Source: Mesonia algae (GTDB lineage: Bacteria; Bacteroidota; Bacteroidia; Flavobacteriales; Flavobacteriaceae). Taken from it: a stretch of DNA of 64,000 bases. Every line of letters begins with the position of its first letter. Within the stretch, counting starts at the first letter, position 1. The notes beneath the pieces are model-generated. The model worked only from the letters and a program-made list of their open reading frames with translations. It had not been told where the DNA came from and did not search any database. Positions 16,230 through 25,314 of this stretch are shown here, piece after piece. The position numbers and the translations under genes were made by a program. The DNA lies in assembly GCF_003253545.1 (NCBI RefSeq), contig NZ_QKYV01000001.1, positions 124,001-188,000 of the forward strand. Reading direction: 5' to 3'.

Positions 16230-18209
16230 ATGGCTATCGCAAAAAAAATAAAAGTACAATTCCTTAAGCTGATTAGGCCCATGGTTAAAAACTATGTCCC
16301 TAGAAGGTTTATCTTTATTATTGATGTATGTATTGCTTTTATAGCGGCACAGGCAGCATTTTTTCTTATCCACTCCGCTACCGGAACAGATCATCCTATT
16401 TTCACTTTTACTTGGCCTCTATTTGCCATCGTAACCATTCAAGCCCTATATTACATTGTCGTCAAGTCGTATTTTGGATTGGTGCGCTACTCTAGTTTTA
16501 GAGATGTAATTACGCAATTAAAAGTAACTTCCTTGAGTGTTGTAACCATACTCTTGATAAATCATATTTATTATTTAACGAGTAGCACTAAGCTTATCTT
16601 AGATGCGGGAGTAATTATTTACGGGTTTATTACCTTTTCCTTACTTTTCTTTTTTAGGGTATTGGTAAAAAGAACCTACCAAAGCATTAATGCTAGTAAA
16701 AATTCTATTAGTGCTTATATCTTGGGAACCGATCGAGCAGATATTGCTATGGGAGAAGGATTGATCTCTGAACATTCTGATTCTTTCAATATTATTGGTT
16801 TTGTAAATTTAGATAATCGTAAAATGCTTACGCGTATTTATAATTTACCTATTTATTCTATTTCTCAACTAAAAGCATCTAACACGCTAGCAAATGCGAT
16901 TATTGTTAGCGATGAAAAATTGCAGCACATAAAAAATGAAGACAGTTCTATTTTAAATGAGCTACTAGACCTCAAATTAAAGATATATAAGCTCCCTAAA
17001 ATTCAAGATTACAACAATAATCCGTCTTTTAGCTCTTTAAAAGAAGTTAAAATAGAAGATCTTTTACAGCGTTCTCCTATTAAACTCAACAACCTTAAAT
17101 TATCTGAGCTTTATAAGGATAAAGTTATCTTGGTTACTGGGGCGGCGGGATCTATTGGTAGTGAAATTGTAAAACAACTCATTCCTTTTTCTCCAAAGAA
17201 AATTATTTTATTGGATCAGGCTGAAACTCCGTTGCATGATATTTCACTATGCTTGGACAAAGAATTTTCTAGTTTGACGTATGAGAAAGTAATTGCCAAT
17301 GTACGCAGTAAAAAAAGATTGAGGGAAATTTTTGAAACCTATCAACCACAAATTGTATTTCATGGAGCTGCCTACAAACATGTTCCTATGATGGAAGCTA
17401 ATCCCATAGAATCTTTAAGCGTTAACTTTTACGGAACTCGAAATTTGGCAGAACTGGCTACGGAGTTTAAGATAGAAAGGTTTGTTTTTGTAAGTACCGA
17501 TAAAGCGGTAAATCCTACCAATATTATGGGTGCCTCTAAAAGAGCTGCTGAAATTTACATACAGTCTTTAGCCAAACTTCCTCAACAAAAAACCACCTTT
17601 ATCACTACAAGATTTGGAAATGTTTTAGGTTCGAACGGATCGGTTATTCCTCACTTTAAAAAGCAGATTGAAGAAGGCGGACCTGTAACGGTGACCCACC
17701 CTGAAATTACGCGCTATTTTATGACCATTGATGAAGCGTGCCAGTTGGTTTTAGAAGCGGGAGGAATGGGAAATGGAGGCGAGATCTATGTTTTTGATAT
17801 GGGTTCTCCCATTAAAATCATCAATTTAGCACACCACATGATTCGATTAACAGGTTTAGTTCCTAATGAAGATATTGCGATAGAATTTACAGGTTTAAGA
17901 CCTGGAGAAAAACTGTATGAAGAATTACTAGCCGATAAGGAAACTACTTTACCTACGCATCATGAAAAAATTATGATTGCACAGGCTACACATACCTACG
18001 ATTCTTCTCAAAATACGCAGTTATCTGAGTTATTGCAACTCATTAAACAAAACAACATTAAAGAGGCGCTACAGAAGCTAAAATTCTTGGTTCCTGAATA
18101 TATCCCCGTAAATATCGATGACTTTAAAATCGACAAAAATCATGTTCAACCTCATCAAATAGCTTCCTTTAGTAATATTAGTCCTAAAAATATTTCCGAT
18201 AAGTTATAA
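16230..18209 (+). CDS. capD: CapD/WbpM-like membrane nucleotide-sugar 4,6-dehydratase
   Basis: 659 aa from the ATG at 16230. The N-terminal third has four membrane helices (FIFIIDVCIAFIAAQAAFFL onward) and a Rossmann-like region (ISAYILGTDRADIAM). The C-terminal SDR domain starts VILVTGAAGSIGSEI (about 306-320) with GAAYKHVPMMEANP, the catalytic STDKAVNPTN and MGASKRAAE. In this group the usual active-site Tyr is replaced by Met (MGASK), which is what is seen. It makes a UDP-4-keto-6-deoxy-HexNAc for surface glycans. Divergent from wza-wzc; WbpM, PglF and FlaA1-like enzymes are the relatives. Confidence 0.92.
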   Translation: MAIAKKIKVQFLKLIRPMVKNYVPRRFIFIIDVCIAFIAAQAAFFLIHSATGTDHPIFTFTWPLFAIVTIQALYYIVVKSYFGLVRYSSFRDVITQLKVTSLSVVTILLINHIYYLTSSTKLILDAGVIIYGFITFSLLFFFRVLVKRTYQSINASKNSISAYILGTDRADIAMGEGLISEHSDSFNIIGFVNLDNRKMLTRIYNLPIYSISQLKASNTLANAIIVSDEKLQHIKNEDSSILNELLDLKLKIYKLPKIQDYNNNPSFSSLKEVKIEDLLQRSPIKLNNLKLSELYKDKVILVTGAAGSIGSEIVKQLIPFSPKKIILLDQAETPLHDISLCLDKEFSSLTYEKVIANVRSKKRLREIFETYQPQIVFHGAAYKHVPMMEANPIESLSVNFYGTRNLAELATEFKIERFVFVSTDKAVNPTNIMGASKRAAEIYIQSLAKLPQQKTTFITTRFGNVLGSNGSVIPHFKKQIEEGGPVTVTHPEITRYFMTIDEACQLVLEAGGMGNGGEIYVFDMGSPIKIINLAHHMIRLTGLVPNEDIAIEFTGLRPGEKLYEELLADKETTLPTHHEKIMIAQATHTYDSSQNTQLSELLQLIKQNNIKEALQKLKFLVPEYIPVNIDDFKIDKNHVQPHQIASFSNISPKNISDKL

Positions 18210-18279
18210 GGAGTTTCTTTAAGCTTTCATAAAATATTTTTCAAAGTAAATAGTTATATCTCTAGCTAATTGTATCGCG

Positions 18280-18810
18280 GTGATAAATAAAAATAACGAT
18301 AAAAAACTTATAAAGCTTCTTAAAAAGGGTAATCCTAAAGCGTATAAAGAAGCTTATTTCTTATATTACGATCACCTCATTGGCGTGGGTTCTTATTTTA
18401 ACTTTCAATTATTAGCTCCTGAAGATTTTGTTCATGAAACTTTCCTTAAAGTGTATGAAAACAGAACACTTTTAAAAGAAGAAGTAAGTTTTGAAAAACA
18501 GTTATTTGTCATTTGCAAAAACCTCATCTTAAATCATCTTCAAAGAGAAAATAAAGTGATTCGGTTAGAACCTTCATTTTTAAAGGAGATTGAGGAAGAG
18601 GAAAGTTCACTTAAAGAAATTGAGCTTCAAATTGAACAACTACATCGACTTATACAGCAGCTTCCGCGACAGCAACAAAAAATTTATAGCCTCCATAAAT
18701 TACAAAACTATTCCTATAAAGAAATTGCTGAAATCACCCAGCTCTCTCCAAAGACTATAGCTAACCACATTTATCTTGCCCATCAATTTATTTTAAAAAA
18801 AGTTGAATAA
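18280..18810 (+). CDS. ECF-family RNA polymerase sigma factor
   Basis: 176 aa. Sigma-70 region 2 spans about 12-85 (PEDFVHETFLKVYENR) and region 4 about 120-172 (LPRQQQKIYSLHKLQNYSYKEIAEITQLSPKTIANHI). The start is GTG, as no ATG is available before the conserved region. First gene of a five-gene plus-strand cluster with a 68-aa protein, a FecR anti-sigma, a TonB receptor and a DUF4249 lipoprotein. In such sets the receptor signals substrate binding through FecR to the sigma factor, which activates the receptor operon. The 70-base gap after capD holds no terminator. Confidence 0.9.
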   Translation: MINKNNDKKLIKLLKKGNPKAYKEAYFLYYDHLIGVGSYFNFQLLAPEDFVHETFLKVYENRTLLKEEVSFEKQLFVICKNLILNHLQRENKVIRLEPSFLKEIEEEESSLKEIELQIEQLHRLIQQLPRQQQKIYSLHKLQNYSYKEIAEITQLSPKTIANHIYLAHQFILKKVE

Positions 18811-18864
18811 GCATTAGGAACTTTTACTTTCTCGTTTGTCTTATAAGAAAAGAGATCTATTAAG

Positions 18865-19071
18865 ATGGTAGAAGTATTTAAAACCAATGTTTCCACAGTT
18901 CGCCAAGTAGAGCGGATGATAAAAATTTTACAACTTTATTTTTCAGATTGTCATATTAATTTTTACTTGGAGGATCGTGATCGTATTTTAAGGATGGAAG
19001 GCAATCGAGAAAATTTTGATTTAACTTCAAATGTTCTACTCCAAGAGGGATACCTCTGCGAAAAATTGTAA
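18865..19071 (+). CDS. 68-aa protein between sigma and anti-sigma genes
   Basis: Short soluble protein, no signal peptide. The sequence VEVFKTNVSTVRQVERMIKI..FYLEDRDRILRMEG looks like a compact beta-alpha-beta fold resembling small flavobacterial HMA-like proteins but without the CxxC metal site. It follows the sigma stop by 54 bases and its stop is three bases before the FecR ATG, so it is cotranscribed. It could modulate the sigma/anti-sigma pair or be an unrelated passenger; the sequence does not decide. Confidence 0.75.
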   Translation: MVEVFKTNVSTVRQVERMIKILQLYFSDCHINFYLEDRDRILRMEGNRENFDLTSNVLLQEGYLCEKL

Positions 19072-19074
19072 ATT

Positions 19075-19929
19075 ATGGATTCTAATCATATAAATAAGGA
19101 ATTTGAGGACCTTTGGCATAAGTCTCATCCTAAAAAAGCTGCCGAAAAAAAAGAAGCCGCTTGGGAAAAGTTTAACCAAGAGGTATTTAAAGAGAAAAAA
19201 GTACAGAAAACCCCGAATTATAAATATGCTATAGCAGCTTCTCTTCTGATTTTAATAGGGGTTAGCGGTTTACTCCCTTACCTGTCGCATGAAACCAGCA
19301 CTAGTACTCCGTTATTAGCAGAAACTAACATTATCAAAAACCCTACTACCAGCCTTAAGTTGGTGTATTTACCTGACAGTTCTCAAATTGATCTCGCCCC
19401 TCAGGCTGAAATCAGTTATGCTAAAGAATTTAAACAAAATAGAAAGGTACACTTAAAAGGAGAAGCTTTTTTTAACGTCACCAAAGACAAAGAACATCCA
19501 TTTCAAGTTGATTACAAGCAAACCACTACTACCGTGCTCGGAACCTCTTTCCGCATCAGCAGTCCTGTAAAAAATAAAACTCAAGTAGACTTATATGAAG
19601 GAAGTATTCAAATGAATGTTGAAGGCTCTGCTAAAAATTGGTTAATTGCTCCAGGAGAAAGTTTTATTGCTGAAGATGACCAAGTAAAGATAATAGCTTT
19701 CAATTTGTTTAAAGAATTTAAGAACGCCCCCCTACACGAGTTGATCAATTATATAGAGACTAATTACCAATATAAAGTTGAATTTCAATCAGAGAAAATC
19801 GACAAAAACATCACCCTTAAAATTAAGAAGCGTGAATCATTAGATCATGTGATTCAGGTTTTAGCTCAAGTTTACAACTTAGATTACCATATAGATCACC
19901 AACAGAAACGCATCACATTTCAATCTTAA
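19075..19929 (+). CDS. FecR-family anti-sigma factor
   Basis: Inner-membrane sensor transducing receptor status to the ECF sigma factor, 284 aa. Cytoplasmic N-terminal part (1-58), one transmembrane helix (YAIAASLLILIGVSGLLPYL, about 50-70), FecR beta domain (about 100-200; LPDSSQIDLAPQAEISY, LKGEAFFNVTKD, TTVLGTSFRI) and a C-terminal DUF4974-like domain (about 210-284) that contacts the receptor's STN domain. It is followed after 28 bases by the cognate STN-containing TonB receptor. Confidence 0.92.
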   Translation: MDSNHINKEFEDLWHKSHPKKAAEKKEAAWEKFNQEVFKEKKVQKTPNYKYAIAASLLILIGVSGLLPYLSHETSTSTPLLAETNIIKNPTTSLKLVYLPDSSQIDLAPQAEISYAKEFKQNRKVHLKGEAFFNVTKDKEHPFQVDYKQTTTTVLGTSFRISSPVKNKTQVDLYEGSIQMNVEGSAKNWLIAPGESFIAEDDQVKIIAFNLFKEFKNAPLHELINYIETNYQYKVEFQSEKIDKNITLKIKKRESLDHVIQVLAQVYNLDYHIDHQQKRITFQS

Positions 19930-19957
19930 TACCTCATCTTACTAACTTAACCTCACT

Positions 19958-22567
19958 ATGAAGCCAACGCTTTTAATCTTATTCTTTTGTTGCTGTTTTC
20001 AACACCTAAAAGCCCAACAAATACATCTAAAAAAGGAACCCTCTAATTTAAAAGATTTTATTCAGCAAATAGAAGAACAAACTCCGTATACCTTTGCTTA
20101 TAGCGATAGCGTTAACCTGAATTGGAAAATATCTGATGCTATGAAACTTGATGAGCTGAATAAAGAAAATTTAATTGAGCAACTCAACCAGAATCAACGC
20201 TATAACTTTCACCTTATCGGAAATACCATTACCGTAAAAGCTCTTAAGAATGTTTCACAACAAAGATTTCAGCTTTCTGGAACCATAGTAGACCCTAATG
20301 AACAGGCTTTAGCAGAAGTAAATATTTATGTAAAAGAGCAAGCTACAGGAACGACCACAAATGAAAAAGGAGAATTCTCGCTACAATTGCCACAAGGAAC
20401 TTACACGTTGATCATCACGTATTTAGGTTTTGCTGATAGAGAAGAAATCGTAAAACTTACTAAAAACACCAAGCTTAACCTCTCTATGGAAGAAAGCGGA
20501 GAATCATTAGATGAAGTGATCATTACCCAAAATGATAAAGCAGTAGATATTAAAAAACCACAAATGAGCGTTAACAGTCTGTCGATGCAAGAAATTAAGC
20601 AAATTCCTGTAGCGATGGGCGAACCCGATCCTTTAAAATCTCTTTTAACCCTGCCTGGGGTAACCAATGCTGGAGAAGGCTCCTCTGGTTTTAATGTACG
20701 AGGCGGAGCGGCAGATCAAAATTTAGTGCTTTTAGACGGTACTCCTATTTATAACGATTCGCATATGTTTGGGTTTTTCTCGGTTTTTAATGCTGATGCC
20801 GTGAATCATCTAAAATTGTACAAAGGCGGGATTCCCTCTAAGTTTGGTGGGAGAGTATCATCGGTTTTAGACGTGCATCAACATACTGGAAATGATCAAA
20901 ATTTTGATGCCGAAGGAAGCATTGGGCTTATCTCTAGTAAGCTAAAAGTTGAGGGACCCTTACAAAAAGACAAAGGTTCTTTTATGCTTGCCGGAAGAAC
21001 TTCTTATGCGCACTTATTTTTAAAATTAGCCGATAATAATAATTCAGCTCAATTTTATGATATCAATACCAAACTCAACTACCGATTGAATGACAAAAAT
21101 GCTTTAAGTTTTTCTGCCTACTACGGGAATGACATCTTTGATATTAGTAATAATTTTTTGAGCACCTATGGAAATACGATGGCTAATCTTAAATGGCAAC
21201 ATCGTTTTAATGATGACATCAATACGCACCTCTCCCTTTTTTATAGTGATTACCAGTTTAATTTAAGTTTTAACTCTTTAGATTTTAAATGGGAAAGCAA
21301 TATTAAAAGTTACGGACTTACCTACGATTGGAAACATTACCTATCTGAAAATATACAGCTCAACTATGGTGCACAAGCGATTTACTATACATTTAACCCA
21401 GGTACTTTGCAGCCAGAAGGAGAAACTTCCCAGTTTAACTATCAGCAATTAGATAAAAAGTATGCTTTAGAACCTTCCTTTTTTCTTGATGTTGAACAAC
21501 GTATTACCGAAAAACTTAATGTACGATATGGTTTACGCTATAGCATGTTCTATCGTTTTGGTCCGCAAAGCATCAGCACCTATGAAAATAATCAACCCGT
21601 GATTTATAATGCTGATTTTAATATTTATGAAGAAGCAGAACCCAATGGAGCCAACAACTACGAAAAGGGAGAGAAAATTTCTAGCTTTGACAATTTTGAA
21701 CCCCGCATAGCGATTTCTTATGCGTTAAACGATGACACTTCCTTTAAGGCTAGTTACAATAGAATGGCACAGTACCTTCATATGATCTCTAATAGCCAAT
21801 CCCCTTCTCCTGTGAATATTTGGACTCCTAGCGGTCCGTTTATAGAACCTCAACTCCTTAACCAGTATGCTTTTGGATATTTTAAAAACTTCAGTAACAA
21901 AATGTACTCTTTAGAAACCGAGGTCTTTTATAAAAATATTGACAATCGTATAGATTATGTAGATGGCGCCGACCTTGTAGCAAACAATAATATAGAGCGC
22001 GTGATTTTAAACGGAAAAGCTCGCGCTTACGGATTGGAAGTTCTATTCAGAAAAAACAAAGGGAAATTTACAGGTTGGGCATCTTACACCCTTTCTAGAG
22101 CCGAACAAAAAACAACTGGAAATACGGCAGAAGATCCAGGTATTGCCAATGGTGATTGGTACTTATCGCCTTATGATAAGCTACACAACCTTAACCTTAC
22201 CGGAAATTATGATTATAGTGATAAGTGGTCTTTTAGCGCCAATTTTAATTTGCAATCAGGACAACCCGTTACTTTTCCTAATGGCTATTATGAAATTGGC
22301 GGGATTCCAGTTCCTAATTATTCGCTTAGAAATGAAAACCGACTCCCTACTTATCACCATTTAGATTTAGCTGCTACGTATACCCCAACACAAAAAAAAG
22401 AGAAAAACTGGCAAAGCTATTGGGTGTTTAGTATTTACAATGTTTACAATCAAAAAAACGCTGCATCCATTCGCTTTACCACCAATGATGATACTGGAAT
22501 AAATGAAGCCCGACGCTTATCTATATTCGGCATTTTACCAAGTGTTTCTTATAACTTTAAATTTTAA
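19958..22567 (+). CDS. TonB-dependent receptor with STN signalling domain
   Basis: 869 aa. Signal peptide (..CCCFQHLKAQ), STN domain (about 22-90), carboxypeptidase-like domain (about 100-185; LSGTIVDPNEQALAEVNIYV), plug (about 195-310; VRGGAADQNLVLLDGTPIYN) and barrel ending SYNFKF. The STN domain is the signalling module used with FecR, so this receptor both imports and reports its ligand. The substrate is unknown; the neighbouring DUF4249 lipoprotein is typical of this flavobacterial set, which is not a SusCD pair. A run of three Cys in the signal peptide is unusual. Confidence 0.93.
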   Translation: MKPTLLILFFCCCFQHLKAQQIHLKKEPSNLKDFIQQIEEQTPYTFAYSDSVNLNWKISDAMKLDELNKENLIEQLNQNQRYNFHLIGNTITVKALKNVSQQRFQLSGTIVDPNEQALAEVNIYVKEQATGTTTNEKGEFSLQLPQGTYTLIITYLGFADREEIVKLTKNTKLNLSMEESGESLDEVIITQNDKAVDIKKPQMSVNSLSMQEIKQIPVAMGEPDPLKSLLTLPGVTNAGEGSSGFNVRGGAADQNLVLLDGTPIYNDSHMFGFFSVFNADAVNHLKLYKGGIPSKFGGRVSSVLDVHQHTGNDQNFDAEGSIGLISSKLKVEGPLQKDKGSFMLAGRTSYAHLFLKLADNNNSAQFYDINTKLNYRLNDKNALSFSAYYGNDIFDISNNFLSTYGNTMANLKWQHRFNDDINTHLSLFYSDYQFNLSFNSLDFKWESNIKSYGLTYDWKHYLSENIQLNYGAQAIYYTFNPGTLQPEGETSQFNYQQLDKKYALEPSFFLDVEQRITEKLNVRYGLRYSMFYRFGPQSISTYENNQPVIYNADFNIYEEAEPNGANNYEKGEKISSFDNFEPRIAISYALNDDTSFKASYNRMAQYLHMISNSQSPSPVNIWTPSGPFIEPQLLNQYAFGYFKNFSNKMYSLETEVFYKNIDNRIDYVDGADLVANNNIERVILNGKARAYGLEVLFRKNKGKFTGWASYTLSRAEQKTTGNTAEDPGIANGDWYLSPYDKLHNLNLTGNYDYSDKWSFSANFNLQSGQPVTFPNGYYEIGGIPVPNYSLRNENRLPTYHHLDLAATYTPTQKKEKNWQSYWVFSIYNVYNQKNAASIRFTTNDDTGINEARRLSIFGILPSVSYNFKF

Positions 22568-22570
22568 ACC

Positions 22571-23404
22571 ATGAATCTATTAAAACCATATATATCAAAA
22601 TTAAGTCTGTTTTTAATACTTTTCTCTACTCTCCTTTTCACCTCTTGCGAGGATGTTATAGATGTTGACTTAGACTCTAGCAGTGAACGGCTGGTGATTG
22701 ATGCTGAAATCCTCTGGAAGAAACAAACAGATGGCACTCAACAAGAAATCAAATTAAGTCGGTTAACCAATTATTATGAAACCGAGACAATCAAGGTTTC
22801 CGATGCTCAAGTTCTCATTAAAAACAGTGCAGGCGAGAGTTTTATATTTCAAGAATCAGAAGAGGAAGGCACTTATAAGTGTACCGATTTTCTTCCTCAA
22901 TTACTAGAAACCTACACGTTGGAGATTGTGGTCGATGAAGAACTTTATACTGCGACGGAAATGCTGATGCCTGTACCTGAAATTAACAGAATAGAACAAG
23001 ATGATGAAGGTGGATTTTTAGGAGATGAAATTGAAGTGAGCTTTTTTTACAATGACCCCATAGACGAAACTAATTTCTATTTAACTGATATACGCACCAC
23101 TTTCTTACCTCTTCCTGAGTACAATCTTACCGATGACGATTTCTATAACGGAAATGAAATTGAAGACAGTTTCTCCAATGAAGATTTAGAAGTTGGAGAC
23201 GATATAAGAATTACGTTTAGAGGAATTTCAGCTTCTTTCTATAACTATATGAATTTAATTCTTGAAACTACCAGCGGAAACCCTTTTTCGACTCCTCCAG
23301 CAAATATAAGAGGGAACATCATCAACCAAACCCAAACGGAAAATTATGCTTTGGGTTATTTTAGACTCTCTGAAGGTCATCAATTTACTTATACGGTAGA
23401 ATAA
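22571..23404 (+). CDS. DUF4249 lipoprotein partner of the TonB receptor
   Basis: 277 aa. Signal ends LLFTSCEDVIDVDL: lipobox Cys followed by an acidic stretch, predicting outer-membrane and possibly surface location. The opening after the Cys (EDVIDVDL..SSERLVIDAEI) is the DUF4249 signature, and the rest is an acidic all-beta protein. It begins three bases after the receptor stop and is the last gene of the sigma/FecR cluster, ending in a terminator. Presumed to help the receptor capture its ligand; no biochemical role is known for the family. Confidence 0.88.
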   Translation: MNLLKPYISKLSLFLILFSTLLFTSCEDVIDVDLDSSSERLVIDAEILWKKQTDGTQQEIKLSRLTNYYETETIKVSDAQVLIKNSAGESFIFQESEEEGTYKCTDFLPQLLETYTLEIVVDEELYTATEMLMPVPEINRIEQDDEGGFLGDEIEVSFFYNDPIDETNFYLTDIRTTFLPLPEYNLTDDDFYNGNEIEDSFSNEDLEVGDDIRITFRGISASFYNYMNLILETTSGNPFSTPPANIRGNIINQTQTENYALGYFRLSEGHQFTYTVE

Positions 23405-23423
23405 ACTTACAGTACTACAAATT

Positions 23424-23458
23424 AAAAAAGCCTTTTCAAATGATGAAAAGGCTTTTTT
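23424..23458 (+). terminator. Terminator of the sigma/FecR/receptor operon
   Basis: AAAAAAGCCTTTTCA pairs with TGAAAAGGCTTTTTT around a short loop, 20 bases after the DUF4249 stop. Confidence 0.9.
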
Positions 23459-23662
23459 GCTTTGTACGTATTTCTAAATCATACCGTAGCCCTTTGTTTA
23501 GAACTTAGAGTAGCTCTGACACTCTTCCAAAGTTGACTTTTGACTTCAACAGCTTCCAAATAAAAAAAGCCTCTCCTTATTACAGGAAAAGCTCTTCATT
23601 GGTTTAACACTACTTAAACCTAGATGTCAAGCTTGAACTTGACATACACAACACAACTTCGT

Positions 23663-23695
23663 AAAAAAAAGCCTCAATGTGACATTGAAGCTTTT
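23663..23695 (-). terminator. Terminator after tRNA-Asp
   Basis: Stem TCAAT/ATTGA extended by AAGC/GCTT with a run of eight A on the plus strand, that is a T-run on the minus strand just past the tRNA 3' end. Confidence 0.65.
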
Positions 23696-23706
23696 TAACA
23701 ATTTTG

Positions 23707-23780
23707 CGGTCTGGACGAGACTCGAACTCGCGACCCCCTGCGTGACAGGCAGGTATTCTAACCAACTGAACTACCAGACC
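23707..23780 (-). tRNA. tRNA-Asp (anticodon GTC)
   Basis: 74 nt on the minus strand. Acceptor GGTCTGG pairs with CCAGACC, discriminator G. The anticodon stem-loop CCTGC-CTGTCAC-GCAGG gives anticodon GTC, and the T-loop is GTTCGAGTC. The 3' CCA is not encoded. Confidence 0.97.
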
Positions 23781-23866
23781 GTTGCTTAATTGCGAGTGCA
23801 AATATATACTCTTTTATCACTTCAGCAAAATTTTTTAGAACTTTTTTTCAATTTATTTTCAATAAA

Positions 23867-24796
23867 TTATTTAAATTTTTGTCTTTCAACAAGATAGGTC
23901 GTCAAAATTTTATCAAAATTTTCTTTAATATCTACGGGAACATATTTAATTCGGTATTGAAGACACATCTGTGATAAATGTTTTGCATATTCTTTTAACT
24001 CTTTTTGATAGGCTTCTTTTACATTTTCCGCGTAAAGCGGTATCACCTCTCCTGTTTCAACATCAGTAAACCGCTTAGGAGTTTCATCAAATTCAAAATC
24101 GATTTCTTTTTCTTTATCAAATGTATGAAACAACACTAACTCATGTTTGTTGTATTTTAAATGCCGGAGAGCTTCAAATAAGCGCTGCTCCTCCTCTTCT
24201 GCCTGAAACATATCCGTAAACAAGAAAACAAGAGATCTCCGCTTTAGCTTCTCTGCAATTTGGTGCAAATAGGTATAGGTTTCTGTTTTTCGCTGCTGCG
24301 GAATTTTCTTTAACGTTTCTTCTAATTGATGTACTAATAATTGAAAATGCCTTTCACTCCCCTTCTCTGGTAAATAATAATCATAGTCTTCACTGTATAG
24401 ACTTAATCCCATGGCATCTCGCTGCTTCTTCAACAACTTCATTAAACTTACCGTCGCTAAGGCGGAAAAACCAATCTTATTGTATTCTTTTAGGCTCTGT
24501 ATTTTTAATCGTGGATAATGCATAGAAGAGGAATTATCAATGATCACATGACAGCGTAGGTTGGTTTCTTCTTCATAGCGTTTGGTGTAGAGCTTATCTG
24601 TCTTTGCGTACAGCTTCCAATCTATATGCTTGGTACTTTCTCCACTATTATAAATCTTGTGCTCTGCAAACTCTGCCGAAAAGCCGTGAAACGGACTTTT
24701 ATGCATTCCCGAAATAAACCCCTCTACAATTTGATTGGCCAAATGGTCTAAATTTCCAAATCCTTCACTCTTATTTATTTCTTCTTGCAGCTTCAT
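23867..24796 (-). CDS. DUF58 domain protein (MoxR-associated VWA-like)
   Basis: 309 aa soluble protein. The DUF58 core GESTKHIDWKLYAKTDKLYTK.. is clear around residues 52-72 and is followed by a VWA-like metal-site region (VIIDNSSSMHY, about 87-97; FLFTDMF, about 190). In this family the protein usually pairs with a MoxR AAA ATPase; none is adjacent here, the neighbours being tRNA-Asp and trxA. The role is unknown; a chaperone-like part in assembling other complexes is inferred for the family. Confidence 0.9.
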   Translation of the reverse strand: MKLQEEINKSEGFGNLDHLANQIVEGFISGMHKSPFHGFSAEFAEHKIYNSGESTKHIDWKLYAKTDKLYTKRYEEETNLRCHVIIDNSSSMHYPRLKIQSLKEYNKIGFSALATVSLMKLLKKQRDAMGLSLYSEDYDYYLPEKGSERHFQLLVHQLEETLKKIPQQRKTETYTYLHQIAEKLKRRSLVFLFTDMFQAEEEEQRLFEALRHLKYNKHELVLFHTFDKEKEIDFEFDETPKRFTDVETGEVIPLYAENVKEAYQKELKEYAKHLSQMCLQYRIKYVPVDIKENFDKILTTYLVERQKFK

Positions 24797-24824
24797 TATT
24801 AATGGTTGGAGTTTTGTCTAAAAT

Positions 24825-24858
24825 AAAAAAGGTTTAGCAATTAAGCTAAACCTTTTTT
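24825..24858 (-). terminator. Terminator after trxA
   Basis: AAAAAAGGTTTAGC pairs with GCTAAACCTTTTTT around a six-base loop, between the trxA stop and the DUF58 ATG. Strong on both strands. Confidence 0.9.
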
Positions 24859-24879
24859 CTATAATCTTAAAAGAGTGAT

Positions 24880-25197
24880 TTATAATAACTCGTCAATTGC
24901 TTTTGTATAAGCATCTTTAGGAGAAACTCCTACTTGGCGACCTACTAACTCACCTTTATTAAAAACCAATACTGTAGGAATATTTCTTACTCCGTATTTA
25001 GCAGCAAATTCTTGGTTAGCATCTACATCAACTTTACCTACTACGGCTTTCCCGTCGTAGTCTTTACTAATTTCATCGATGATTGGTCCAACCATTCTAC
25101 AAGGTCCGCACCAAGCAGCCCAAAAATCTACCAATACAGGCTTATCACTATTTAATACTTGCTCTTCAAATGTAGCGTCTGTTATTTCTAATGCCAT
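24880..25197 (-). CDS. trxA: Thioredoxin
   Basis: Cytoplasmic disulfide reductase, 105 aa. The WCGPC active site lies at about 29-33 in DFWAAWCGPCRMVGPI, the buried Asp in PVLVDFWA, and the cis-Pro in RNIPTVLVF at about 75. A perfect -7 box lies 22 bases upstream and a terminator directly downstream, so it is monocistronic. Confidence 0.97.
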   Translation of the reverse strand: MALEITDATFEEQVLNSDKPVLVDFWAAWCGPCRMVGPIIDEISKDYDGKAVVGKVDVDANQEFAAKYGVRNIPTVLVFNKGELVGRQVGVSPKDAYTKAIDELL

Positions 25198-25219
25198 AAT
25201 TTTAATTTTTATTGATATA

Positions 25220-25227
25220 CAAAAATA
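25220..25227 (-). promoter_or_regulatory. -7 box (TATTTTTG) for trxA
   Basis: Perfect TAnnTTTG on the minus strand, 22 bases before the trxA ATG. Confidence 0.6.
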
Positions 25228-25314
25228 GTCAAATATTTTAGATCATCCTTACACTTAAGAATGGGTTTCTATTATTTAAGCATCAATTTAAGTTATACCT
25301 CAATGATTTCAAAT

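Noticed and set aside
23558-23595. Another terminator after the DUF4249 gene
   Set aside because: The stem (AAGCCTCTCCTT with AGGAAAAGCT) has mismatches and is too weak to list beside the clear one at 23424.
23610-23801. A 63-codon ORF across the tRNA-Asp gene
   Set aside because: It is the translated tRNA, a common false call.
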